Source: Lachnospiraceae bacterium UBA5895 (GTDB lineage Bacteria; Bacillota; Clostridia; Lachnospirales; Lachnospiraceae). From it: 35,511 bases of DNA. Location of the stretch: positions 1 to 35,511 of the forward strand of contig DJEP01000051.1 of assembly GCA_002431915.1 (NCBI GenBank), given 5' to 3'. Positions 11,903 to 19,944 of the stretch are shown here, piece after piece; position 1 is the stretch's first letter; the number at the start of each line of letters is the position of its first letter. The notes under the pieces were generated by a model. That model saw only the letters and a list, made by a program, of their open reading frames with translations, was not told where the DNA came from and did no database searches. The position numbers and the translations under genes are program-made.

Positions 11903-12349
11903 ATGTATAAGATAAATATGTACCTGGAAACCAGTATCCGGGGAGTCCGGCGGTCAACCGGTTGGTATGGTTATATTCTGGAATACATAGACAGCAGGGG
12001 AGAACCGCACACCATAGAAGATTATGACCGGGAAGAGGACGTGACGCCGAACCAGCTGGCCTTGATGAGTTTTCTGGTGGCACTTTCCAGGGTCAATAAG
12101 GACAGCGAGATCACAGTCTATACGGACAATATATACCTGCGGGGAAGCTACACACGTGATCTGCAGAGCTGGAAGGAGAACGGATGGCGGACCTCAAAAG
12201 GTGATGAGGTCAAAAACAAGCTCCTGTGGCAGCAGGTATCGAAGAAGACAGTGCGTCATGTGATCCGGTTCGATCCGGCACACCAGCACAGTTATAAGAA
12301 TTATCTGGTGGCAGAGCTGATGAAGAGGAAGGGAGATAAGAATGTTTGA
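11903..12349 (+). CDS. RNase HI-fold protein, probably catalytically inactive
   Basis: The 148-aa protein follows the RNase HI layout: N-terminal strands with GWYGYILEYIDSRGEPHTIE, helix NQLALMSFLVALSRV, then ITVYTDNIYLRGSY and SWKENGWRTSKGDEVKNKLL. The YTD Asp (about residue 73) is kept. The first-strand Asp and the helix Glu (usual RAEL, here QLAL) are replaced. It lies 13 bases after the HUH gene and overlaps the next gene by eight bases. It may bind RNA-DNA hybrids or act as a structural factor in replication. Confidence 0.7.
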   Translation: MYKINMYLETSIRGVRRSTGWYGYILEYIDSRGEPHTIEDYDREEDVTPNQLALMSFLVALSRVNKDSEITVYTDNIYLRGSYTRDLQSWKENGWRTSKGDEVKNKLLWQQVSKKTVRHVIRFDPAHQHSYKNYLVAELMKRKGDKNV

Positions 12350-12827
12350 TAAATTTGGAGAAATGAGTTCCTACACAGAGCTCAATGAGCTGGCAAACAA
12401 TCTGGTCAATGAAGGGGATCTGGAAAGCCTGCGGGAGATGGCAGCTGAGAACGGGATTCCGGAAGAATTGGTGGAGTTATATCTGAACGGAGATATGCCG
12501 GGATTGTGCGATGCTCTGACGGCGGCGATCGGGAAACTGGATGTCGAATGTGAGAAGCTGAAACCGAAGGAAATCATGGAAGACTGGGTGGAGTACATCC
12601 GGACGCAGTGCCTGGAGAATGATGTTCTGGCCAGACAGGTGCGGAAGAAAGGGAAGAACCTGGAAGGATGCATTGCGAAGCTTCTGATGTGGTCGTTCAA
12701 AAATCAAATTCCGATCAGTAAGGAGATTATGAAGGCAGCAGGAGTCACAGCCGGAAGGTGTACGCTGGGAATCCCAGGAATGGCAACGGCAAAGAAGCTG
12801 ATTCTGCAGTACTACATGGAGAAATAG
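12342..12827 (+). CDS. PcfK-like protein
   Basis: This 161-aa acidic, helical protein (ELANNLVNEGDLESLREMAA, then ENGIPEELVELYLNGDMP) resembles PcfK-like proteins, which sit next to PcfJ on plasmids and mobile elements. It directly precedes a clear PcfJ homologue here, which supports the call. The C-terminal half has a hydrophobic helix region. It overlaps the RNase H-like gene by eight bases. The function is not established. Confidence 0.6.
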   Translation: MFDKFGEMSSYTELNELANNLVNEGDLESLREMAAENGIPEELVELYLNGDMPGLCDALTAAIGKLDVECEKLKPKEIMEDWVEYIRTQCLENDVLARQVRKKGKNLEGCIAKLLMWSFKNQIPISKEIMKAAGVTAGRCTLGIPGMATAKKLILQYYMEK

Positions 12828-12830
12828 GCC

Positions 12831-14978
12831 ATGAAGAAAAAAGCAATTGAGAAGATTCCGTACCTGACATTACCGGTGAACAAGAAAAAGGCGAAATACG
12901 TAGGAATTACAGCCTTCGAAAATATTGCTCATGAGCAGCACTTGTTTCTGGAAGTGTACAAAAACAGGGAGAATAGGGAAGTGCCGGTAGCCAGGATCGT
13001 ACTTACGGAGAAAGATTTTGGAACCTATTTTCCGGAGACGGGGACATGGTCACAGGGCAATATATTTCCAGATGGTTATTGGTACGGTAATGGCTATCGT
13101 CTGGGGTGGGAAACAAATATAACAGGTAAATATGATCCTGCAAGGATAAAAAAAGAAAATGATTTGTATTCGGCGGAGGACCTGAACAGAATCCGGAAAA
13201 TGTGTAAAGACATAGATTTTGGGAATCGGGAATGGTGGAATTACATATCCAGATACCAAAATGATATTACCACTGACAAAAAAATCAGGGCAAGAAATAG
13301 AAAATACGAACGGCGGCAGCAGGCATTGAAAGACAGGCAGGATCATACACCGAAGCTTCCGGAAAAGGAAATCCTCGATAAAGCAGACAGGCTCTATTTC
13401 AGTGAAAAGCACTTTCTGTATTACAAAAAGCGGGGAAGCTGGGCGGACATTGCCTGCAGCAAATGCGGAGGCATGTCATATGGCAGATGGAAGTCCGGTA
13501 TATCGTATGAATCCCAGTTCCAGAAGCAGGTTGAGGAGCCGAGAGAGGGGCTGATCGGGACATGTCCGCTGTGCGGGGCACATGGCGAGTATAAATGCCA
13601 GGGAAAAGTGAAAGGCGTGCATGAGAAAAAAATACACTTGTTTCTGGGACAGAAGTATAAAGAGTCCGGTATGGTCATGCGCTATGTGGAAGTGAGCAAG
13701 GAGTGGGTCCTTGGCCAGATGTGTGAGGAAAAAGGACCTGAGATGAGCGGCGCATATGAAAAGATTTCAGGAGTGGAAATAGCGAGGGCATATTTTGAAC
13801 CGGGAAAGCCAGTACAGATTGATTACCATAAACATAATCCTTATACACGAGGAGACTACTGGGATGATTGTGATCTGAGAGGACTGGCGCATATTGGGAT
13901 CAGAGATGGATATGTCATGCAGGAAACGTATAAAAATATGTCCGGAACAATGTTCCAGTATTCTGCGCTGAAGGAATATGCAGACCGCAAGACGAGCTTC
14001 AACCCGATAGAATACCTGGAAAGATATCAGCAGATGCCGCAGATAGAGATGCTTGTGAAAATGGGGATAGATGGTGTCGTTGAAAAACTGCTTAAATGCC
14101 GGTACGGAATTGTGGCCAACGAGAATGGAAAAAGCCTGAATACATTTTTGGGAATCAGAAAACAGAGAGTACGCCGCTTGAAAGAAGGCAGAGGAGATCT
14201 GGAGCTGCTGAAAGTTATGCAGATGGAATATCGGATGGGAGCAGCATGGACGGATGAACAGTTTGAGCGTATAGCAGAATTGCATCTGGAACGAGGTCAG
14301 ATTGAATTTGCCACAGAGTATATGAGCCTTCAGCAGTTACTGAACCGAATTGCAAAATATGCCGGATGCGAATATGGAACAGGATGCTCCAGTGCTGCAC
14401 ACAGACTCCAGAGCACAGCCACGATATATGTGGATTACCTGGATATGAGACGTGCACTGGGATATGATCTTGCTAATATGATCTACCAGTATCCAAGAGA
14501 CCTGCAATCAGCCCATGATCGTATGGTGATGGAAAGCAATCAGAAAGAGATGGACAAGCGGCTGGAAGAGGTAAAAGTGAAATTTGCCGGAATCCGGAAG
14601 CAATACAGGAAACTCAGGAAAAAATACTATTACGAGGATGAAGAATATATCATCCGTCCGGCAAAGTCAGCAGAAGAAATCGTGATGGAGGGAAGACTCC
14701 TGCATCATTGCGTTGGTGGAGATACGTATTTACAGAGACACGATATGGGAACGAGCTATATTTTGATGCTGAGGTTCAAAGAAGATGCGGATAATCCGTA
14801 TATCACGATAGAGATCAATGCATCAAATGACAGAATCATACAGTGGTATGGAGCGTACGATAAGAAACCGGATCAGAAGCATATGCAGGAATGGATTGAC
14901 CAGTATGTGTACAAGCTCCGGAACAATCTTCTGGCAGCAGATCAGCCTGCTGTACAGGAAGTTATGATACCGGCATAA
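12831..14978 (+). CDS. PcfJ-domain protein
   Basis: The 715-aa protein has two CxxC pairs (CSKCGG near residue 208, CPLCGA near 244) forming a zinc ribbon. The PcfJ signature follows in the C-terminal domain: VMEGRLLHHCVGGDTYLQRH (about residues 618-637), then SYILMLRFK and PYITIEI. PcfJ homologues occur on conjugative plasmids, ICEs and Firmicutes phages. Their biochemical role is unknown, although the HCVG motif looks like an active or metal site. The start is three bases after the PcfK-like stop, within the early operon. Confidence 0.85.
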   Translation: MKKKAIEKIPYLTLPVNKKKAKYVGITAFENIAHEQHLFLEVYKNRENREVPVARIVLTEKDFGTYFPETGTWSQGNIFPDGYWYGNGYRLGWETNITGKYDPARIKKENDLYSAEDLNRIRKMCKDIDFGNREWWNYISRYQNDITTDKKIRARNRKYERRQQALKDRQDHTPKLPEKEILDKADRLYFSEKHFLYYKKRGSWADIACSKCGGMSYGRWKSGISYESQFQKQVEEPREGLIGTCPLCGAHGEYKCQGKVKGVHEKKIHLFLGQKYKESGMVMRYVEVSKEWVLGQMCEEKGPEMSGAYEKISGVEIARAYFEPGKPVQIDYHKHNPYTRGDYWDDCDLRGLAHIGIRDGYVMQETYKNMSGTMFQYSALKEYADRKTSFNPIEYLERYQQMPQIEMLVKMGIDGVVEKLLKCRYGIVANENGKSLNTFLGIRKQRVRRLKEGRGDLELLKVMQMEYRMGAAWTDEQFERIAELHLERGQIEFATEYMSLQQLLNRIAKYAGCEYGTGCSSAAHRLQSTATIYVDYLDMRRALGYDLANMIYQYPRDLQSAHDRMVMESNQKEMDKRLEEVKVKFAGIRKQYRKLRKKYYYEDEEYIIRPAKSAEEIVMEGRLLHHCVGGDTYLQRHDMGTSYILMLRFKEDADNPYITIEINASNDRIIQWYGAYDKKPDQKHMQEWIDQYVYKLRNNLLAADQPAVQEVMIPA

Positions 14979-14988
14979 GGAGGAAGAG

Positions 14989-16398
14989 ATGGAAGAATTG
15001 CAGCAGATCACAATGGATGAGTATCTGGGTCTGAAAAAAGAGATCAAGACGCATATCACTACGATCGTGAAGAGCTTCGTGCGGATTGGTGAAACACTGT
15101 GTAAGATCGATCAGGCCAGGGCATATGGACTGGACGGCTATAAGTCTGTGGCAGAGATGGCCAAAGCGGAATACGGCATGACTCCGGGGGGAGTCAGCCG
15201 CTTTATGGGAGTATACAGGAAATACTGTACAAACGGACAGCTAAAGGATGGATATGAAAATTACAGTTATGCACAGCTGGTAGAGATGATGCAGCTTCCG
15301 GAAGAAGATGCGGGGCTGATCCGGCCGGAGACACAGAGAGAATCGATCCGGGAGCTGAAGCGGTTCAACCGGGATGGTGAGAATGATATACATCAGTTGG
15401 AAAACTGGAAGAATTCTACTCCGGAGGAAGAGGAGAATAGGCAGATCCTGAAAGACCTGCTGGAAACGATGTTTAAGCTGGGGTCCCAGAGGGATGCCTT
15501 TGACCGGATCTGTGCTGCGGTAAGGGAAGATGTATCTGCAGAGAAGTTTGCAGGGCTGGTCAATCCGGGTGGAAACCGGACGGTGAGATCAGGAAGAGCA
15601 ATGGCATTTTTCTATGAGAATGAGGTTAAGATCAAAATCTGGAGCAGGCCAGCGCCGGTGAAACTGACGTATGGGGACATCGTGGAGGCATTCCGGGAGA
15701 AATTCTCTGGAGTGCTGCAGGAAGAAAAAGACTGGTGGGCAGCAGTCTATGCACCGGAGAAGGAGGAAGAGAAGCGTGAGCCAACGGAAAAGCCTGAACA
15801 GCATACTGCAGGAACTGGAAAAGCAGAGAAGAGAAACATGGATTCTGGGACTGACCGGAAGACGGCCGAACCGGCAGGAAAGAAGAAAGAGCAGCCGCCA
15901 ATTGCGCCGGCGCAAAAATCAGAGGAGAAAACGGAAGAAAACGCAATAGATACTGAACCAGAGTTCATGCTAGAGGATGATGAAGAACTGTGTGAAGGAT
16001 GCCAGTTCCGGCACCCGGATGGGAAAGCAAAAGAAATTGCTTATCATGCTGTCTGTGAGGACTGTTATGGTGGAAAAAGCTATAAACCATACATACCGCC
16101 AAAGGAACAACAGGAAACCAGGGAAGAGGGATCATCCAGGCAGCAGGAGGAAGATCAGATACCGGGACAGGATAATGTGATGGACCATCCAGAGTTGCTT
16201 CCGGAAGGGATGCAGCCAACAACAGCCACAATCAATGGCTGTGAGCAGGAAGCAACAGTGGAACCGACGCCTGCTCAGCGGGTAGAAGAGTGTCTGTCGC
16301 TGCTCAGCTGTATTCAGGGCAATCTTGCATTGCAGAACTATCCGCCAGCATTGAAGCAGGCACAGAAGCTGGTAGAGCATCTGGAGGCGCTGATATGA
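14989..16398 (+). CDS. Large early protein with ParB-like helical N-terminus and zinc motif
   Basis: The 469-aa protein begins with a helical, HTH-like region (IKTHITTIVKSFVRIGETLC, about residues 19-38, then GYKSVAEMAKAEYGMTPGGV) of the DUF3102 kind, suggesting DNA binding. A charged low-complexity linker (residues about 255-325) leads to CEGCQFRHPDG and CEDCYGG, a probable zinc site near residues 340-365. AGGAGG precedes the start. The palindrome TTGCGCCGGCGCAA lies in its linker. It may organise replication with the PcfJ and HUH proteins. Confidence 0.65.
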   Translation: MEELQQITMDEYLGLKKEIKTHITTIVKSFVRIGETLCKIDQARAYGLDGYKSVAEMAKAEYGMTPGGVSRFMGVYRKYCTNGQLKDGYENYSYAQLVEMMQLPEEDAGLIRPETQRESIRELKRFNRDGENDIHQLENWKNSTPEEEENRQILKDLLETMFKLGSQRDAFDRICAAVREDVSAEKFAGLVNPGGNRTVRSGRAMAFFYENEVKIKIWSRPAPVKLTYGDIVEAFREKFSGVLQEEKDWWAAVYAPEKEEEKREPTEKPEQHTAGTGKAEKRNMDSGTDRKTAEPAGKKKEQPPIAPAQKSEEKTEENAIDTEPEFMLEDDEELCEGCQFRHPDGKAKEIAYHAVCEDCYGGKSYKPYIPPKEQQETREEGSSRQQEEDQIPGQDNVMDHPELLPEGMQPTTATINGCEQEATVEPTPAQRVEECLSLLSCIQGNLALQNYPPALKQAQKLVEHLEALI

Positions 16399-16763
16399 TG
16401 TATCCGAAGCAGAAAACACAGAAACGGCGGATGAAGCATCCGCCCTCTATCCTACAGCAGAGACCGGGAGAATGCTATCTGTGTGAGCGGCTGGGGATGA
16501 TCCGGTATTGGACATATCTGGAAAGGCACCATGTATTTGACGGTCCCAATAGGGCGGTGTCAGAAGAAAATGGTTTCACCGTGCGTCTGTGTGTAGGACA
16601 TCACCGGGAAGGACCAGATGCAGTGCATAAGAATGCAAATATGATGCGGATACTGCAGCGGGATGTACAGAGAACGTATGAGAAGACTAATAGCCGGGAG
16701 GAGTTTTTTAGACTGTTGGGTCGGAATTATTTGGATGGCGAAGATCATGAAAAAGATAATTGA
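16395..16763 (+). CDS. HNH-like zinc-binding phage protein
   Basis: The 122-aa protein has CYLCERLG (about residues 26-33), ERHHVFDGPNRAVSE and LCVGHHREGPDAVHKN, spacing that resembles His-Cys-type HNH nucleases. AGGC-rich sequence with GGAGG precedes the ATG, which overlaps the previous stop codon. It could process recombination or replication intermediates. A structural zinc-binding role is also possible. Confidence 0.7.
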   Translation: MMYPKQKTQKRRMKHPPSILQQRPGECYLCERLGMIRYWTYLERHHVFDGPNRAVSEENGFTVRLCVGHHREGPDAVHKNANMMRILQRDVQRTYEKTNSREEFFRLLGRNYLDGEDHEKDN

Positions 16764-17000
16764 GTTTATACCAGAAGAAAATCTATGCCAGTTTTGCAGA
16801 AAAAGAAGAGCAACGCTACTGTGTGACATGCAGCGTGGAAAGATCATAAGTCACATGTAAAAAATCTGGGCTTTGAAAGCCATATTATAACCTGCGACAG
16901 AAGAATATGTACTGAATGTACAACAAGGGTGAATGGATTTGATTTTTGTCCAGATTGTGTGAAAAAAATCAAAAAGAGCATAAAAGGGAGTAAAAGCTGA
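16747..17000 (+). pseudogene. Frameshifted double-CxxC zinc protein
   Basis: Frame 1 reads MKKIIEFIPEENLCQFCRK and runs to RATLLCDM before a stop at 16858. The -1 frame continues the protein with HKSHVKNLGFESHIITC, DRRICTECTTRVNGFDFCPD and a stop at 16998. Together they make a zinc-binding protein of about 84 residues with CxxC pairs in both halves. The shift lies near 16835-16845, around GGAAAGA. A single-base deletion or sequencing error is likely; a programmed shift lacks a clear slippery heptamer. Confidence 0.7.
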
Positions 17001-17245
17001 TGGAGAAACTTAAACCGTGCCCATTTTGCGGAGGAAAAGCAGAATTTTATAGAATTGCAAATAAATCATCAAATTCGTCTATCGGATTCACATTCCGGAT
17101 TAAATGCAAAAAATGTGGAACGGAAAAACCAAAAAACTATGAATATGATGTGTGCATGGATGATGCAGGAAACATTAATATAAGACAAGATGATAGATGT
17201 AAAGCAGTAGAGGATTGGAACAGGAGAATAAACAATGAAGTATGA
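17000..17245 (+). CDS. Lar-like zinc ribbon protein
   Basis: This 81-aa protein has the Lar-family pattern LKPCPFCGGKAEFY at the N-terminus, IKCKKCGTEK in the middle and VEDWNRRI at the end. Lar proteins modulate type I restriction, although most phage members are uncharacterised. GGGAG lies upstream. Its start overlaps the stop codon of the broken gene before it, and its end overlaps the next start. Confidence 0.82.
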   Translation: MEKLKPCPFCGGKAEFYRIANKSSNSSIGFTFRIKCKKCGTEKPKNYEYDVCMDDAGNINIRQDDRCKAVEDWNRRINNEV

Positions 17246-17414
17246 ACCGGATAATTTCCGGAATCCGATCAGAAAAGAGGAGATAGAGAATCTCCGCAGC
17301 CGGATCCAGATCGGGGATGTGCTTCCCAGAAAAGTGATCTGGGTGCAGAAGGACGGACCGGGAGTAATCCGGCTGGAGCTGAAAGGAGGAAATGACAATG
17401 GAAGTGAAGATTGA
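17235..17414 (+). CDS. Small hypothetical protein, 59 aa
   Basis: The protein (MKYEPDNFRNPIRKEEIENL at its start, IWVQKDGPGVIRLEL near its end) resembles short phage proteins that follow Lar-like genes, but I know no function. It overlaps the genes on both sides (11 bases and 17 bases), a sign of coupled translation. Confidence 0.65.
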   Translation: MKYEPDNFRNPIRKEEIENLRSRIQIGDVLPRKVIWVQKDGPGVIRLELKGGNDNGSED

Positions 17415-17616
17415 ACCAAGGAAACAGACGGATAGAGGAGGGTATCTGATGATGCCGCTCAGGAGGAATGTTCCGACGCCAACGAATAGGAGATGGAAAC
17501 TGGTGCGGTGTCCGGCCTGCGGAGCAGAATGCTGGGATACAGGCAATCTTCCGGCGGGATGGGTGACACCACAGAAGTTGTGCACAATGTGCGCCTTGAA
17601 AACAGGCATAAGCTGA
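17398..17616 (+). CDS. Small zinc-finger protein
   Basis: The 72-aa protein carries RCPACGAECW and a later LCTMCALK, giving a four-Cys zinc site. I start it at 17398 because AAAGGAGG is eight bases upstream; ATG 17392 is too close. It lies in the tightly packed pre-late block. The function is unknown. Confidence 0.65.
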   Translation: MEVKIEPRKQTDRGGYLMMPLRRNVPTPTNRRWKLVRCPACGAECWDTGNLPAGWVTPQKLCTMCALKTGIS

Positions 17617-17630
17617 GAGGAGACGGAGAG

Positions 17631-18074
17631 ATGGACAAGGGAGCGTTACTGCAGCTATCGGAGATCAAAAAAGAGATAGCTGATCTGGAGGAAAGAATAC
17701 GAAAAGATGAGCGGAAAATGGAAGAATACAGCAACCTTGTTGTCTCTGATACAGTGACCGGAACAAGAAAGGATGGAACCTTCGGGCCAATCAAAATCAC
17801 GGGTCTGGACAGAAAGCATTATAACAGGCAGAAACTGCTGGTAAATCATAAACGAGAGATGTTTAAGGGATTGCAGGAAAAACTACTGCAGAAAGAAATA
17901 GAAGCGGAGGAATACATACAGACCATACAGGACAGCAGATTGAGACAGATTTTGAGATACAGATATGTGGATGGTCTTTCATGGCAGCAGGTGGCCAGAA
18001 GGATGAAGGGAAAATGCACGGCAGACAGTTGCCGGATGGAAGCACAGAAGATTTTTAAAACCGGATCTGAATGA
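17631..18074 (+). CDS. Sigma-70 region 4-like late gene regulator
   Basis: The 147-aa protein has a long N-terminal coiled coil (LQLSEIKKEIADLEERIRKD) and a C-terminal HTH (ILRYRYVDGLSWQQVARRMK), the layout of RinA/ArpU-like and DUF1492-type phage regulators that switch on packaging genes. The ribosome site GAGAGGAG precedes the ATG. It stands just before the late module, as expected for such regulators. Confidence 0.78.
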   Translation: MDKGALLQLSEIKKEIADLEERIRKDERKMEEYSNLVVSDTVTGTRKDGTFGPIKITGLDRKHYNRQKLLVNHKREMFKGLQEKLLQKEIEAEEYIQTIQDSRLRQILRYRYVDGLSWQQVARRMKGKCTADSCRMEAQKIFKTGSE

Positions 18075-18098
18075 TCCGGTAAAAAAATACTATTGAAA

Positions 18099-18111
18099 CG
18101 AACATAAGTTC
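18099..18111. promoter_or_regulatory. LexA (SOS) box-like site
   Basis: CGAACATAAGTTC matches the Firmicutes SOS box pattern CGAAC-N4-GTTC. It lies upstream of the second recombinase gene and could tie it to DNA damage. A single match of this length needs a host-specific comparison. Confidence 0.4.
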
Positions 18112-18138
18112 AGAACATACGAACTAATAACAAAAAAC

Positions 18139-18212
18139 AGGACAGATGCTGGTAACATCTGCCCTGCTAAAAATGCTATACGCATTCCTCGATAAATGTA
18201 GTATAGCATTTT
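18139..18212. repeat. Two hairpins upstream of the second recombinase
   Basis: The first hairpin pairs CAGG-AC-AGATG with CATCT-GC-CCTG (18139-18167). The second is a perfect 12-bp inverted repeat, AAAATGCTATAC/GTATAGCATTTT, with a 19-base spacer (18170-18212). ATGCTAT also forms the inverted repeat near 10854. They may be an attenuator, or binding sites for the adjacent recombinase. Confidence 0.6.
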
Positions 18213-18235
18213 CGCCAGGAATTGCAAGGAGAAAA

Positions 18236-19252
18236 ATGCTTATGACACGCAAGGAAAATTTCAGAAATGAGATCCTGTTAAAAATGCGTCTGCACTTGGG
18301 AAAAAATGAAATGGCAATGCTGGAAAATGTATTGTCAGAAAGCCTGTATCAAGTGGACATCGTGGATGCAGTGACGCTGCCGGCAACGGCTACAGACAGC
18401 AATGAGTACATACTGGCATTATATGAGCTGAAGCGGAGTCTGGTTCTGAAAGAGTCAACCATGCAGGGATACATGATAGCAGCCAGAGAGCTGATCCGGT
18501 ATGTTCAGAAGCCACTGGTAGCAATGGATAAGGATGATATAGAGTATTACCTTCGTGCAAAGAAGAAGGAAGGAAACACAGGGACATCACTGAACAATAA
18601 GCGACGTAAGATTTTGGCGCTATTCCGCTGGATGGCGAAGCAGCACTTCATCACTGTGAATCCAGCGGAAGATATTGAAAACTTCAAAGAAATCAGACGG
18701 CCGGTGGAACATTTACTGGCAGAAGAGGTGGAACAGCTCAAAGAAGGATGTGTGACCAGAAGAGATAGAGCTTTGATGGAATTTCTTCGGAGTACAGCGT
18801 GCCGAAGAGGGGAGATTCCGTATATCAAGATCTGTGACGTCAATTGGAATACGGGCGAGATCCTGATCTACGGAGAGAAGACGGAGACATGGCGCAAGGT
18901 ATATCTGGATGGAATTGCATTGAAGTACCTGAAGGATTACATACAGATCGACCGGCAGCAGGAGTTGAGCAGCACACAGCCATTATTTGCAGCAAAACAC
19001 AGCGATAAGGTTCTGAGTAAGGCGGCGATCTATGAAGAGATCAAGAAGATAGAGAGCCGGTCAGGAATTAACAGGCGTGTATATCCGCATCTCTTCCGGA
19101 AGACAGCAGCCACCAATATTGTACGCAGGGGAGGAACGGTGGATGATGCGGGATGTTATATTGGCCACAAGGGATCCGATGTGACACGCCGCCATTATAT
19201 TGCCATGAAAGACCCGGAAGTAGTGTTCCGACGGTTCGTTGCATCGACTTGA
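18236..19252 (+). CDS. Second tyrosine recombinase (XerC/D-like)
   Basis: The 338-aa protein has a core-binding domain (LKESTMQGYMIAARELIRYV) and catalytic motifs STACRRGEIPYI (Arg I), YPHLFRKTAATNI (HxxR) and IGHKGSDVTRRHYI (His and nucleophile Tyr). I start it at 18236, where AAGGAG precedes ATG; earlier in-frame codons lie in the hairpin region. It has no arm-binding domain, so it is probably a resolvase or inversion-type enzyme rather than the integrase. It may resolve multimers made by rolling-circle replication. Confidence 0.88.
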   Translation: MLMTRKENFRNEILLKMRLHLGKNEMAMLENVLSESLYQVDIVDAVTLPATATDSNEYILALYELKRSLVLKESTMQGYMIAARELIRYVQKPLVAMDKDDIEYYLRAKKKEGNTGTSLNNKRRKILALFRWMAKQHFITVNPAEDIENFKEIRRPVEHLLAEEVEQLKEGCVTRRDRALMEFLRSTACRRGEIPYIKICDVNWNTGEILIYGEKTETWRKVYLDGIALKYLKDYIQIDRQQELSSTQPLFAAKHSDKVLSKAAIYEEIKKIESRSGINRRVYPHLFRKTAATNIVRRGGTVDDAGCYIGHKGSDVTRRHYIAMKDPEVVFRRFVAST

Positions 19253-19314
19253 AAAAAATAAAAGTTTTTTCGTTTTTTTCGTTTTGGATGTGGTAAGATA
19301 GTATCAGTGAAAAG

Positions 19315-19350
19315 GGACGACATCCAGATGGTGTCGTCCTGCATTTTTTT
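19315..19350 (+). terminator. Intrinsic terminator after the recombinase
   Basis: The stem GGACGACA/TGTCGTCC with a 9-base loop is followed by TGCA and seven T. It isolates the recombinase from the following operator-controlled cassette. Confidence 0.88.
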
Positions 19351-19369
19351 CATCTTTTTGAAATATATG

Positions 19370-19398
19370 TTGACATATGGTGCACCATATGTTATATT
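19370..19398 (+). promoter_or_regulatory. Promoter with a perfect 20-bp palindromic operator
   Basis: TTGACA (19370-19375) and TATATT (19393-19398) are 17 bases apart. ACATATGGTG/CACCATATGT (19373-19392) is a gap-free palindrome that fills the spacer and overlaps the -35 box. A dimeric repressor bound here would block RNA polymerase. The RHH protein at 19743 is the obvious candidate. Confidence 0.85.
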
Positions 19399-19420
19399 AT
19401 ATTCAGGAGGTGAGAAAAGG

Positions 19421-19534
19421 ATGAGCAAAAAAAAGAAAAAACAAAAGAACCTGATCGAATTGATAATCAAGCTCCTGATTGCCTTGGGAACATTCATGGC
19501 TGGATTAGCAAGTCTGATACAGGCTCTTAAGTGA
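19421..19534 (+). CDS. 37-aa cationic hydrophobic peptide
   Basis: A run of lysines (MSKKKKKQKN) is followed by one hydrophobic helix (LIELIIKLLIALGTFMAGLA). It has AGGAGGTG upstream and lies directly under the palindromic operator. The make-up resembles small membrane toxins or phage envelope peptides. No antisense RNA promoter is evident. Confidence 0.7.
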   Translation: MSKKKKKQKNLIELIIKLLIALGTFMAGLASLIQALK

Positions 19535-19561
19535 GAGGACGGGGCGAAAGCCCCAACCTCT
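19534..19561 (+). terminator. Strong hairpin after the small peptide
   Basis: AGAGG..GGGGC-GAAA-GCCCC..CCTCT forms a stable GNRA-capped hairpin just after the stop codon. No U run follows, so it may protect or process the mRNA rather than end it. Confidence 0.5.
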
Positions 19562-19588
19562 AACAAATTATAGCTCATCTGATATAAT

Positions 19589-19756
19589 ATGAAAAGGATA
19601 AAATTTAGTGATTTGTTCTTATTGGCTGCAGTCATTATATTTTTTGCATTGCAAAGAAATATATGGTCAAGCGTGCTTCTACTTCTTGCATCTCTGTATG
19701 AAATATATTCAGTGATAATAAAATTGAAGGAGGAGTGGAACGATGCCAGTAGGTAG
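19589..19756 (+). CDS. Small two-helix membrane protein (tentative)
   Basis: The 55-aa frame encodes FLLAAVIIFFALQRNIW and SSVLLLLASLYEIYSVII, two hydrophobic stretches, and overlaps the RHH gene by 14 bases. There is no clear ribosome site, and a TATAAT ends directly at the ATG, so translation is uncertain. Confidence 0.45.
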   Translation: MKRIKFSDLFLLAAVIIFFALQRNIWSSVLLLLASLYEIYSVIIKLKEEWNDASR

Positions 19757-19937
19757 ACCGACTCAACAGACACTGATCAATAGAAAATCACAGCAAAAGA
19801 ATGGATGGATAGCAAAGTCGTATAAGCTGAAGAAAGAGCTTGTGGAGCAATTTGCGGAAGCATGCCAAAAAGCTGGGGTAAGCCAGGCCGGGCAGATCAG
19901 TACAATGATGAGAGAATTCATAGAACAGAATAAGTAA
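19743..19937 (+). CDS. Ribbon-helix-helix DNA-binding protein
   Basis: The 64-aa protein has an N-terminal GRPTQQ arm and a strand-helix-helix (SYKLKKELVEQFAEACQKAG, then SQAGQISTMMREFIEQ) of the Arc/CopG type. GGAGGAG lies eight bases upstream. It is likely the autorepressor of the 19370 promoter, whose 20-bp palindrome suits an RHH dimer or tetramer. A terminator follows directly. Confidence 0.82.
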   Translation: MPVGRPTQQTLINRKSQQKNGWIAKSYKLKKELVEQFAEACQKAGVSQAGQISTMMREFIEQNK

Positions 19938-19944
19938 TGCAGGA

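Noticed and set aside
13767..14285. 172-aa minus-strand frame inside the PcfJ gene
   Set aside because: It is a shadow of the conserved coding frame, with no recognisable domain or start signal.
18110..18125. Second LexA box (GAACATACGAAC)
   Set aside because: The half-sites are direct rather than inverted repeats, unlike a true SOS box.
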